A stretch of 37,125 nucleotides of DNA from Thermomicrobiales bacterium (GTDB taxonomy: Bacteria > Chloroflexota > Chloroflexia > Thermomicrobiales > CADCWN01), in NCBI GenBank assembly GCA_030446685.1, contig JAUJMV010000018.1, forward strand, positions 1 to 37,125, in the 5' to 3' direction. The stretch's first letter is position 1. Every line of letters starts with the position of its first letter. This document shows, in pieces, positions 8,871 through 16,761 of the stretch. The notes below the pieces were generated by a model that ran no database searches, had not been told where the DNA came from, and saw only the letters and a list, made by a program, of their open reading frames with translations. A program made the translations under genes and the position numbers.

Positions 8871-9540
8871 GCCGCATCCTTTCACGCTGGCAGTCGCGAC
8901 GGGGTTGCCGGGTGTTGGGGCGCCCCCCGGCGAAAGGGGCGCCCGCTCGATCCGACCGGCCGGCATCCGCCGTTGGCGGCGGCGAATGGGCCACCCCGCG
9001 GCCCCGCGACTCCCGTCCCCTAACCGTCGTCCGTCCTCCGCACCCCCGCTCCAGACCCTTCGCGCGCCGCACGGCGGACACTCGTGGCGACGAGCAACCG
9101 GTCATTGCCGCCATCGCGCAACCCTGCAGACTGGTCAGGCACGGCACCAGCGCGCGAATGGGCTCCCCTGGCGCGGATACTGGCTGCGGGCCAGTTTTGG
9201 ATGGGGCCACTATACCGCCTCGGTCCAGATTGCGCAACCGCGGGGCGCTCGTCGCTGACATGTGTACAAGTCAATTACCGTGTTGGGCAGCACGCAGCCT
9301 CCCTGCGACCAGCCTTCCCGCACGATCGGAACGCCAGACGGGAAGATTGGCGCTGCAGGGGATAGCGCCAGAGCGGGGAATAGCCCACTGCGGTGAGCGG
9401 GGCGGTAGCACCGGGCGAAACGTCGAAACGCCGCGACCGTCTCATCTTCTAGAAGTGACAGCATGCCGCTCGGTGGAATCTCGGCGTGGGCCGGCGACAC
9501 GGAGCGCGGGCCTGGGCAGCACGAGGAGGGAGGACCGGCG
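8871..9540. other. Divergent intergenic region, no gene recognised
   Basis: 670 bp between the minus-strand CAP gene and the methyltransferase. Open frames here are shadows with no recognisable protein. Two things stand out: an A/T-richer patch at 9257-9277 around TGTACA (TGACATGTGTACAAGTCAA, roughly two-fold symmetric, possibly an operator), and GAAAC-N16-CGTCT at 9417-9442, which resembles the ECF promoter at 13337-13362. Confidence 0.4.
9417..9442 (+). promoter_or_regulatory. Possible ECF-type promoter ahead of the methyltransferase
   Basis: GAAAC at 9417-9421 and CGTCT at 9438-9442 are 16 bp apart, the same spacing as GGAAT-N16-CGTCT before the ECF sigma gene. It lies about 100 bp ahead of the strong ribosome site at 9523-9532. 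CGTC is common in this DNA, so chance is a real alternative. Confidence 0.25.
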
Positions 9541-10353
9541 ATGGAGTGACCGACACCGCCACCCGAGAACGTCCGGCAGGATCTGCCAAGCGCCGCCCGC
9601 ATGTACGACTACCTGCTGGGCGGCTTCTCCAACTTCCCCGCCGACCGCGAGGCGGCCGAGCGGGTGCGTGCCGTCTACCCTGATGTGGCGCTGGCGATGC
9701 GCGCCAACCGCGCCTTCCTGCGCCGCGCCGTCACCTACCTGGGGGAGCAGGGGATTACCCAGTTCCTCGACATCGGCGCGGGCATCCCCACCGGCGGCGC
9801 GGTGCATACGGTGGCCCAGCGGGCCAACCCGGCCGCCCGCGTCGTCTATGTCGACCTCGACCCGATCGCGGTGCATCACGCCTGGGCGATGCTCAGGGAC
9901 AACCCGCACGCCACCGCCATCCAAGAGGACGCGCGCCAACCCGAGGCGATCCTCGCCCACCCGGAGGTGCGTCGCCTGCTCGATCTTGACCGGCCGCTGG
10001 GGGTGCTGCTGGTGGCGCTCCTCCACTTCGTCCCCGACGACGATGAGGCCGAGCAGGCGGTCCGCACGCTGCGCGAGGCGGCGGCGCCGGGCAGCTACCT
10101 GGCCCTCTCGCACGGCACCGACGAGGGCATGCCGCCCGACATCCGGCCGCAACTGACGCGCCGCTACACCGGCACGGCCAACCCGGCCAGGAGCCGGTCC
10201 CGCGCCGCGATCGCCCGCTTCTTCGCCGATTGGGAACTCGTGGCACCGGGGCTGGTCTATACCCCCCAGTGGCGCCCCGACGACCCGGACGACCCCTTCC
10301 GCGACGACCCGGCGCGGTCGCTCGGCTTCGCCGGCGTCGGCCGCAAGCCGTGA
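9541..10353 (+). CDS. SAM-dependent methyltransferase (DUF574 type) with in-frame TGA at codon 3
   Basis: The core from ATG 9601 (250 residues) reads MYDYLLGGFSNFPADREAAE, then FLDIGAGIPTGG (SAM-binding glycine loop), VYVDLDPIAVHHA (acidic loop) and LHFVPDDDEAEQA. This is the S-adenosyl methyltransferase family common in Actinobacteria; its substrate is generally unknown. In the same frame upstream, PPENVRQDLPSAAR matches the family's usual N-terminus, and a strong Shine-Dalgarno (GAGGAGGGAGG, 9523-9532) precedes ATG 9541, but codon 3 is TGA (9547-9549). ATG 9601 has no ribosome site. Either a base is wrong, the TGA is read through, or translation starts poorly at 9601 and gives a shortened enzyme. 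The LuxR-type gene follows after 9 bp, so the two are probably co-expressed. Confidence 0.75.
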
Positions 10354-10362
10354 GGGCATCCC

Positions 10363-11145
10363 ATGAACGCCGCCGAACGCGCCGCCCTGCGCCGCCTCCT
10401 CCAGGAACGCCGCCCCGCGACCGCCCGCGCCTGGCAGCGGGCGATCGCGCCCACCGGGCTCGCCGAGATCAGCCCGGCGGAGGTAGGGCAGGAGCTGACC
10501 CGCCTGACCGACGAGGCGATCGCCCTCCTGCTGGACGGGGCGTTCGCGCCGGAGCGGGCGCGCGACATCGGGGCCGCGCTGGTGCGGCTGCGCTACTTCG
10601 CGCCGGAGTCCCTGGGCCGGACCCAGCACCTGCTGGGCCGGCAACTCGTCGCCGGGCTGGCCCCGGCGCACCTCGCGGCCGTGCAGCCCCGCCTGACCCT
10701 CCTCCTCAGTGAAGTGGGCGCCGGGTTCGTCGCGGCGGCGCGGGAGACGATTCTCGCCGAGCAGACCACGCTGCGCGCCGCGCAGTTGACCGAGGAGGAT
10801 CAACTGGCGGCGCTGGTGCAGGTCAGCATGGCGACCGCCGCGCGCGCCGCCTGCGACGTGCTGATCGGCAACACCCGGCGCGTCCCCGCCACCCCCGCCG
10901 CGCCACCGACCCCGGCGAAGGGGGACGCCGAGTCCGCGCTGACGCCGCGCGAGGAGGAGATTCTGAACCGGATCGCCGCCGGCGAGCGCAACGCCGAGAT
11001 CGCCGCAGGGCTGAGCATCTCAGTCAGCACAGTGGAGTCCCACGTCAGCCACCTCTTGAGCAAGTTGGGGGCGCGCTCGCGCACCGAGGCGGTGCATCAC
11101 GCCCGCGAACAAGGCCACCTGCCACAAGAACCGCCCCGCTCGTGA
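10363..11145 (+). CDS. LuxR/GerE-type transcriptional regulator
   Basis: A 260-residue protein with a C-terminal LuxR helix-turn-helix at residues 193-250 (LTPREEEILNRIAAGERN, then AEIAAGLSISVSTVESHVSH, then LLSKLGARSRTEAV), the standard NarL/FixJ DNA-binding domain. The N-terminal 180 residues are almost wholly helical (RRLLQERRPATARAW, ALVRLRYFAPESLG, VGAGFVAAARETILAEQ) and are not a receiver domain: there is no phospho-Asp or Lys pattern. They may be a globin-like or RsbR-like sensory domain, but I cannot name it. It starts at ATG 10363, nine bases after the methyltransferase, so the pair forms a likely operon, and it may regulate its own transcript. Confidence 0.8.
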   Translation: MNAAERAALRRLLQERRPATARAWQRAIAPTGLAEISPAEVGQELTRLTDEAIALLLDGAFAPERARDIGAALVRLRYFAPESLGRTQHLLGRQLVAGLAPAHLAAVQPRLTLLLSEVGAGFVAAARETILAEQTTLRAAQLTEEDQLAALVQVSMATAARAACDVLIGNTRRVPATPAAPPTPAKGDAESALTPREEEILNRIAAGERNAEIAAGLSISVSTVESHVSHLLSKLGARSRTEAVHHAREQGHLPQEPPRS

Positions 11146-11218
11146 GCGCGTGGAGCGTAGTAGCGCTCTCCGCACCCCAAGATCCACCCACCGGCTTAGC
11201 AGGGCGATCCTATCCAGG

Positions 11219-11239
11219 CATCGCGAGTTTGGGGAACCC
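11219..11239 (+). repeat. 21-bp direct repeat, copy 1
   Basis: Begins CATCGCGAGTTTGGGG and ends AACCC; identical to 12061-12081, 842 bp away. After the match this copy continues into GCTCGCTGGCG, unlike copy 2. Confidence 0.75.
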
Positions 11240-12060
11240 GCTCGCTGGCGCGCCCCCCCCGCCGCAGACTGCGGCGCTGCGTGCTATGGGCGGCGCAGTT
11301 CTGGCGCGTGGACGACGCGCTGTCGGGGCGGAGTTGCAGCCGCTGCTGGTCGTCGCCGAAGCCGCGTCTTCGGGGTGGAAGAGCCGGGCCGGCCGCGCCT
11401 TTTCGACCATCTGGCTGGCGCGCACCGGCGGACGTGGGCGCTGCCGCTGACCGCGCGCGCGGCGCGCGACGGTGAACGCGCGCTTCCTCGAACGAGCGGG
11501 TTCGCGCGCCGCGCTGGGCAGGCGCGCCTGCTCGGTGTACGACGAGGCTCGGTGCCGCGCTCCGAGGCAGGCGGCCGCGCATCGTGAAAGCAGGGCCCCG
11601 CTGGTGCGGCGGCGACCTTATCTCCTGACCGGGCGCGCCGGGTGCTGCTGGGCTGCGCGCGCTGTCGGGGCCAACCGCCCCGCCTCGGCGTCAAGTAGCT
11701 GGCGGCAGGCACCGCGCCCTGCTGGGCCTCTTCTCGACGTTGCCCTGCTTGCCCACGCGCGGATGGCCTGATCCCCGTCAGCAAGGCCCACCCCCTGCCG
11801 ATGCACTGGCGCTCGTGCGCGCGAACGCCGCGCGCCTTGCGGCTGTGAGCGGCGCGCGGTACTGCTACGTGGCCAACGGGCATGCCGGAGCTTGCGGTAG
11901 ACCCAGGCCGCCAGCTGGACATCCCGACCGGCGCGCTTCGCCCCGCCGCTGGGTGGTCAGCTGGGTCCGACAGGTGCAACCGCTGCGCCGCGCGCCTGCT
12001 GATCCGCTGGGAGACGTGATCGATGATCGCGCAAGCTGGGGCAGCTCACTTTGCCTGGGC

Positions 12061-12081
12061 CATCGCGAGTTTGGGGAACCC
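12061..12081 (+). repeat. 21-bp direct repeat, copy 2
   Basis: Exact second copy of 11219-11239. Its right half (GGGAACCC) is also the left arm of the hairpin at 12074-12125. On the minus strand both copies would read GFPKLAM, probably a spurious peptide of a dispersed repeat rather than a protein motif. Confidence 0.75.
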
Positions 12082-12125
12082 AGAGTTTTCCATGATCCCC
12101 GCGCGGGGCGAAAACAGGGGTTCCC
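12074..12125. repeat. Nested hairpin attached to the 21-bp repeat
   Basis: Outer arms GGGAACCC (12074-12081) and GGGTTCCC (12118-12125), continued by GTTTTC (12085-12090) against GAAAAC (12110-12115), enclose the perfect palindrome CCCCGCGCGGGG (12097-12108). No gene ends immediately before it, so it is not an obvious terminator. Confidence 0.65.
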
Positions 12126-12441
12126 TGGATGTGATCCGAGGGAGGGCGCCGCATGCTGGTGCGCGCGCCCTTATCTCGACGGGCAGGATGCGCGCCACCT
12201 CAACCTCCAAGTAGTCAGTGCCCTGTGCAAGCAACGCGGGTACAACTATCCAGCCGCCATTCAGACAGGTGCAACATCGTCGTGATCGATGGCGCGCTGG
12301 GGGAGTCCTGGCCACCTAACGCATGTGGCCCAGCCATGGCGATGCATAGATGTTAGAGCAAGGAGGTGCTGACAATGACCTGAACAAGAAGCCACTGGCG
12401 GAAGTATCGCTTGTGCAGTCACCCCGCGAAGGAGGCCATTA

Positions 12442-13200
12442 ATGCAATCCCGCTCCATGATCTACACCATCCTGGCGGTGCTGCTGCTCCTCCTCTCGAC
12501 CTCGTTGACGAGTCTCGCCGCCCCGCCCGCCACACCGGACCCCGCAGTCCCACCCAACAGTACACCCGGCAGGCCCGATGGCCGCCCGGCGAATGCGGTC
12601 GCGCGTGACACCCTCCCGCCGAACGCCACGGAGTGGTGCGCTCTCGTTTACGGCACGGGCGGCACTGTCTAACACTACAGCTGCCTGCTCTTCCTGCTGC
12701 CGCCGGGCCTCGACAAGCCCGATCCGAAGCACCTAACCGTCCTCGGGATCAATAACGGCTGGGTCGTGACCGACTTGCTGGACACCCCGCAGACGATCGA
12801 CGCGACCGATCCGCGCGTCATCATCCGCGGGAAGGGGCAGACGCGGGACGGGCAGAGCCGGGATACCGACGTGCAGCCCCAGGTCGTGACCGACTACTGC
12901 GGGGTCTATGGCGGCAACGTCGACATCGTCCTCTACGATGGCTTCAAGAGTACCGGCGACCAGCTCTGCCTCACAGCGACCGCTCCCCCGGAAGGGCGGC
13001 CCTATCTCGGCGACTTCGGCTGGAACGATCGGATGTCTTCCTGGCGGGTGAACGACTTCAATCGCGCGACCGAGTTCTTCCTCGACGCGTGGTATGCCGG
13101 CTACTGGGGCACGACCTGCACCTCCACCGTGCCCTGCCAAGCCGACGCGGGCGGGACCACGAACAATAAGCTCTCCTCGGTCTACATCTACGTGCCCTGA
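12442..13200 (+). pseudogene. Secreted beta/gamma-crystallin-like calcium-binding protein, interrupted by TAA
   Basis: ATG 12442 has GGAGG (12431-12435) six bases upstream and starts a signal peptide (MIYTILAVLLLLLSTSLTSLAA). The frame stops at TAA 12670-12672 (codon 77) but continues in the same frame to TGA 13200, for 252 codons in all. The second part carries DIVLYDGFKSTGDQLCL and LGDFGWNDRMSSWRV, then NNKLSSVYIYVP. NDRMSS (residues 195-200) and NNKLSS (241-246) both fit the microbial beta/gamma-crystallin calcium clamp N/D-N/D-x-x-S/T-S, one per Greek-key motif. Paired cysteines suggest an oxidised extracellular fold. A single base change (CAA to TAA, for example) would explain the break. 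It could be a real pseudogene, a read error or a readthrough site. The ECF sigma gene starts 187 bp downstream, beyond a hairpin. Confidence 0.7.
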
Positions 13201-13225
13201 GTCGGGGCACCGCCAGCACAGCAAG

Positions 13226-13280
13226 CGACGCACCAGGCCGCCCAGGGGCTTCGCACCTCCCTGGGCAGCCTGGTGCGTCG
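13226..13280 (+). terminator. Strong hairpin between the crystallin-like gene and the ECF sigma gene
   Basis: Arms 13226-13247 and 13259-13280 pair over 21 of 22 bases around an 11-base loop (CGACGCACCAGGC against GCCTGGTGCGTCG). No T-run follows. It begins 26 bases after the stop codon at 13200. Confidence 0.65.
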
Positions 13281-13336
13281 TGCCGCCTTCGGTGCCATCA
13301 AGGAAATCCCGTCCCAGCCGAGGGCACTGACTACAT

Positions 13337-13362
13337 GGAATGTTTCCCGCAAAACCCCGTCT
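13337..13362 (+). promoter_or_regulatory. ECF-type promoter in front of the ECF sigma gene (likely autoregulation)
   Basis: GGAAT at 13337-13341 and CGTCT at 13358-13362 are separated by 16 bp, matching the general ECF pattern GGAAC-N16/17-CGTC. Transcription would start near 13370, just ahead of GAAGGGGG (13371-13378) and GTG 13387. Confidence 0.55.
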
Positions 13363-13386
13363 CCAGAAGTGAAGGGGGTACATGAC

Positions 13387-13962
13387 GTGATAGGCGAGGG
13401 GCCGAGGCCGGGCGAGGTACAGACGTTCACTGCCCTCTACAACGCCCAGTTCGACCGTGTGTATCGCTACCTGCGCTACCGATTGGGGAACCCTGTGCTG
13501 GCGGAGGATCTCGCCGCCGAGGTCTTCAGCCGCGCCTGGCGCAAGCGGGACACCCTCCTCCCCGGCGACGCCGCTACTGGCTGGCTGTTCACCACGGCGC
13601 GCCATCTGGTGGCTGATCACTACCGGCGCGGCCCGGACGCCCTCCCACTCGACACAGTACCGCCGGAGCGGCACCCGCGAGGTGCCCCGCCCGAGGTCGG
13701 CGTGCTGCTCGACGAGCGGTCGGCGCTGGTCCGGCGGGCAGTTGCCGGGCTGGGAGATCGGGAGCGCGCGGTCGTCGAGTTGCATTTTGTCGCCGACCTG
13801 CGCCACCGGGAGATCGCTCAGGCGCTCGGGACCAGCGAGGGCAACGTGGCGAAGATCCTTCACCGCACCCTGCGCCGGCTCCGCGCAGCGCTAGCTCACG
13901 AGGAGGTGACCGATGAACAACCGACTGGACAGACTGTTCACGCGACGGGCGAGCGCCGCTGA
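13387..13962 (+). CDS. ECF-family RNA polymerase sigma factor
   Basis: A 191-residue sigma-70 of the extracytoplasmic-function class. Region 2 covers about residues 17-80 (LYNAQFDRVYRYLRYRL, AEDLAAEVFSRAWR, TGWLFTTARHLVADHYRR), and region 4 about 118-171 (GLGDRERAVVELHFVADL, HREIAQALGTSEGNVAKIL). There is no region 1 or 3. I chose GTG 13387 because GAAGGGGG lies eight bases upstream and because the predicted ECF promoter at 13337-13362 would start transcription at about 13370. An earlier start (13273) would lie inside the upstream hairpin; GTG 13369 is possible. The gene overlaps the anti-sigma gene by 50 bp, the usual sign of a coupled pair, so activity is probably held by the downstream membrane protein until an envelope signal arrives. 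Confidence 0.88.
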   Translation: MIGEGPRPGEVQTFTALYNAQFDRVYRYLRYRLGNPVLAEDLAAEVFSRAWRKRDTLLPGDAATGWLFTTARHLVADHYRRGPDALPLDTVPPERHPRGAPPEVGVLLDERSALVRRAVAGLGDRERAVVELHFVADLRHREIAQALGTSEGNVAKILHRTLRRLRAALAHEEVTDEQPTGQTVHATGERR

Positions 13963-14989
13963 CCGGCGGTTTGCCGCCCTGCTCGACCAGGCGATCACGC
14001 GGTCATCTGGGTCGCTGGCGGACACGACGGCGGAGGAGCGCGCGGAACTCGCAACCGCCCGCCTTCTGCGCGCCGCGCTGGTGCCAGACGCGGCGCCGCT
14101 GGCAGATGTCCGCGCGCGCGTCTGGCGGGAGGTCCAGGCGCGGATCGCGCCCGTCGCCCCGCCCGCGCCGCGGTGGCACGGCCTGCTCCGCCGCACGCGT
14201 CCCCTGGCCCTCGCCGGCCTGGCCGCGCTCCTCCTGCTCTTCCTTCCGGTGCTGCTGACTTGGCCATGGAGCGAGGAACCCGTCCTCACTGGACCAGCGG
14301 CGGTGCTATTGCAGGCAGCGTCCGCTGCGGCGCCACCGGCTGTGCCGGAGGGGCAGGTGCTCCACTGCATCGACGCGCAAACGCACGGCCAGCCCGACCG
14401 CGCACCGTGGTCGGGGCAGCGCGAGGTCTGGCTCGACCCACACCGGCGGCTCCTGCGCGTCGATATCACCGGGAGCCCCAAGACCGCGGGGCAGCCGGAC
14501 TCCGGCATCCAGCGCCACACCTTCGACGGCACCACAGCCTGGCAGTACCAGCCCAGCGTCGGCGTGGTCCGCCGCGATGCGACCACCTACGAGCAGTTGG
14601 CAACCCGATTCCCCTGCGCGCTGGGCGACGACCTGACGGCATTGCGGCAGGTACTCGCGCGCCGCGCACCGGAAACAGCGGTGACGATCGGCGACGAGAC
14701 GCTGGACGGCGCGCCCGTGACCGTACTCGCCATCTGCGTTGCCGCCACTGACAACCGCACGGCGCAGCTCGTCTTCGACACGCAATTGCTCGCGCCCGCA
14801 CCGACCGCCGCAGGCTTCCCGGTCCGCTACACCTTCGACCGTGACGGACGGCTCATCCGCAAGGAGTCCTGGATCCTCGGCAGCACTGCGGTGATCGGGC
14901 CGAACGAGGAGCGGCTCAGCTACACGTTCGCTCCCGCCGAGCAATACCCCGCTTCCTTCTTCGGCCCCAACGCCATCGCCCGACCCTAA
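13913..14989 (+). CDS. Membrane anti-sigma factor paired with the ECF sigma factor
   Basis: A 358-residue single-pass protein: cytoplasmic N-terminus (1-96), one transmembrane segment at about 97-117 (LALAGLAALLLLFLPVLLTW), and an extracytoplasmic domain (118-358) rich in beta-type sequence (REVWLDPHRRLLRVDITG, GTTAWQYQPSVGVVRRD, VRYTFDRDGRLIRKESW). Two cysteines at QVLHCID and TRFPCAL lie outside. The cytoplasmic part shows no HxxxCxxC zinc signature, so it is not a classical ZAS anti-sigma. The role is inferred from topology and from the 50-bp overlap with the sigma gene. Start ATG 13913 has GAGGAGGTGA upstream. The outer domain has a LolA/RseB-like feel, which might sense lipids or envelope proteins, but this is only a guess. 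Confidence 0.75.
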   Translation: MNNRLDRLFTRRASAADRRFAALLDQAITRSSGSLADTTAEERAELATARLLRAALVPDAAPLADVRARVWREVQARIAPVAPPAPRWHGLLRRTRPLALAGLAALLLLFLPVLLTWPWSEEPVLTGPAAVLLQAASAAAPPAVPEGQVLHCIDAQTHGQPDRAPWSGQREVWLDPHRRLLRVDITGSPKTAGQPDSGIQRHTFDGTTAWQYQPSVGVVRRDATTYEQLATRFPCALGDDLTALRQVLARRAPETAVTIGDETLDGAPVTVLAICVAATDNRTAQLVFDTQLLAPAPTAAGFPVRYTFDRDGRLIRKESWILGSTAVIGPNEERLSYTFAPAEQYPASFFGPNAIARP

Positions 14990-15301
14990 CCCATCCCCCC
15001 CATTGCCATCTTTCTCCCCGGCGGCCGGTGTTGGCTGGCACCGGCCGCCGGCTCCTCTACCCGCATTGTGCTGACCCGGATAGAGCAGCGACCCCCGACG
15101 TTGTACGACAGAGGCAGGCGACCCGCGATCGTCACTCCCCCGACAAGCTGCCTCCTTTGCATAGCGGCGCGACCGGGGACGTAGTATACTCTGCGCTATT
15201 CCCGCGCCCGCGCTCGCATTTCGGTCGGGCGTGGGCGCGGACGGCGGGCGTGACTCGGCCGCGCACCACCTGGCGACACCGTGGCGGAAGGGATGGGGAC
15301 C
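14990..15301. other. Intergenic region: terminator, candidate promoter and leader hairpin of miaB
   Basis: After the terminator at 15019-15050 a possible promoter is TTGCAT (15157-15162), 19 bp, TAGTAT (15182-15187), within GTAGTATACT. A leader hairpin follows, CCGCGCCCGCGC (15202-15213) against GCGTGGGCGCGG (15229-15240), 11 of 12 paired. No gene is seen. Confidence 0.45.
15019..15050 (+). terminator. Hairpin after the anti-sigma gene
   Basis: CGGCGGCCGGTG (15019-15030) pairs perfectly with CACCGGCCGCCG (15039-15050) around TTGGCTGG. It starts 30 bases after the stop codon; there is no U-tract. Confidence 0.65.
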
Positions 15302-16689
15302 ATGACGATCGTTCCCGAGACGGCGCTGCGCGATCTGCGCCGCGGGCCGGACGCACCGGCGACGGAGGCGGCGCCCGAGCGCGAGCCGGGCAACGGCAAG
15401 AAGTACTCGATCTGGACGATCGGCTGCCAGATGAACGAGTCGGAGTCGGCGCAGGTCGGCGCGGCGCTCGAGTTGGCCGGCTACCGCCCGGCCCCCGCCG
15501 AGAGCGAGGCGGACGTGATCGTCCTCAACTCCTGCGTCGTGCGCAACTCCGCCGAGCAGAAGGTGGTCGGCAAGCTCGGCGCGCTCCAGCGCCTCAAACG
15601 CGCCAACCCAGATCTCAAGATCGCCCTCACCGGCTGCATGGTCACCGGGCAGGAGGCGGCGCTGACCAAGCGCTTCCCGCACGTCGATCTCTTCTTCCGC
15701 CCCTCGGCGGTCGAGCGGCTGACGGAGATCGTGCCGGAGTTGGCGGGGGTCGAGGACGATCTGACCGAGCTGCCGCACTACTATGGCGCGGCGGAGCAGC
15801 AGGGGCAGGTGACGGCGTTCATGCCGATCATCTTCGGCTGCAACTACGTCTGCTCCTACTGCATCATCCCCTACCGCCGCGGCAAGGAGCGCAGCCGGCC
15901 GCTCCTGTCGGTCGTCGGGGAGGGCTGGATGCTGGCGAAGCGCGGCGTCCGGGAGATCACCCTGCTCGGGCAGACGGTCAACGCCTACGGCCACGACCTC
16001 CCCGGCACGCCCGACCTGGCCGATCTGCTGGCCGAGGTGGATCGGGTCGAGGGGATCGAGCGCATCCGCTTCCTGACCTCGCACCCGCAGAAGATGACGA
16101 CCAAGCTGATCCGCGCGGTCGCCGACCTGCCGCGCGTCTGCGAGCACATCAACCTGCCGGTGCAAGCCGGGCACGACGAGACGCTGCGGCGGATGCGCCG
16201 CAACTACACGACCGACGACTACCGCCGGGTCATCCACGAGATCCGCGAGACGATCCCGAACGTGACGATCGCCACCGACATCATCGTCGGCTTCGCCGGC
16301 GAGACGGAGGCGCAGTTCCGGGGACGCTCGATCTGCTGGGCGAACTCGAACTCGACGTCGTCCATGTCGCGATGTACTCGCCGCGCCCGAAGACGATCTC
16401 CAGCCGCTGGGACGACGACGTGCCGCCGGAGGAGAAGCATCGGCGGCACGGGGCGGTCGAGCAGTTGCAGGAGGGGATCGCGACGCGGAAGAAGGCGCGG
16501 CTCCTCGGCGGCACGCACGAGGTGCTGGTCGACGGCCAGGCCAAGGGCCGCTGGCGGGGCCGCACGCGCGGCAACCAGCTCGTCTTCTTCGACGCGCCCG
16601 GCGCGGAACCCGACTGGCTCGGCAAGCTGGTGAACGTGCGCGTGACCGAGACGCACCCCTGGTACGTGGTCGGGGAACCGGTCGGGTAG
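15302..16689 (+). CDS. miaB: tRNA-2-methylthio-N6-dimethylallyladenosine synthase MiaB (one frameshift)
   Basis: Radical-SAM methylthiotransferase that modifies i6A37 of tRNAs reading UNN codons. The N-terminal UPF0004 domain has its three cluster cysteines (IGCQMNESES, NSCVVRN, TGCMV), the radical-SAM core has GCNYVCSYCIIPYRRG (CxxxCxxC), and a C-terminal TRAM-like part (LVDGQAKGRWRGRTRGNQLV) ends near 16689. The reading frame changes at 16320-16323: QFRG must be followed by TLDLLGELELDVVHVAMYSP, which is one frame over. Adding one G to the four-G run restores a protein of about 462 residues, the usual MiaB length. I treat this as a sequence error. Start ATG 15302 gives a short tail before KKYSIWTIGCQ; GTG 15281 and ATG 15293 are in frame too. 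The stop lies in the first arm of a repeat. Confidence 0.88.
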
Positions 16690-16742
16690 TCGGGTAGAGG
16701 AGGACGAGTACTCCCGCATCTCCCTCTACCCGACTACCCGAC
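16681..16742. repeat. Palindromic GTCGGGTAG element, copy 1
   Basis: GTCGGGTAGTCGGGTAGAGG (16681-16700) is repeated perfectly inverted at 16723-16742. The miaB stop codon (16687-16689) lies inside the left arm. It forms a 20-bp stem with a 22-base loop in the gap before the TPR gene. A related copy is at 18588-18682. Confidence 0.8.
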
Positions 16743-16761
16743 TCACCAAGAAGGGAGCACC

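Larger units (their letters stand above)
11146..12441. other. 1.3-kb stretch without a recognisable gene; repeats and hairpins
   Basis: No frame on either strand gives a recognisable protein, and no long frame has credible composition. The stretch is unusually rich in GCGCGC words, with three GGCGCGCC octamers (11247, 11521, 11632). It contains a 21-bp exact direct repeat (11219 and 12061), a large hairpin at 12074-12125, and two partly similar segments (about 11596-11640 and 12148-12195) sharing GCTGGTGCG and CTTATCTC. Near its end AAGGAGG (12360) precedes ATG-ACC-TGA, a two-codon frame. It may be decayed mobile or repeat DNA. Confidence 0.45.

Noticed and set aside
5254..9261. A 1,335-codon open frame on the minus strand
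   Set aside because: It runs opposite the peptidase gene and through the palindrome and CAP gene in another frame; its composition is Arg/Pro/Gly/Asp-rich shadow sequence of high-GC DNA with no domain.
9547..9549. TGA in the methyltransferase as selenocysteine
   Set aside because: No SECIS-like hairpin was recognised right after it, the family has no selenocysteine at this place, and codon 3 is an implausible site.
11247..11639. Three GGCGCGCC octamers as a recognition array
   Set aside because: The octamer also occurs at 3380 and such words are expected at this G+C; spacing is irregular.
14306..16237. A 643-codon minus-strand open frame opposite the anti-sigma gene and miaB
   Set aside because: Both plus-strand genes have clear family signatures; the minus frame is a codon-bias shadow.
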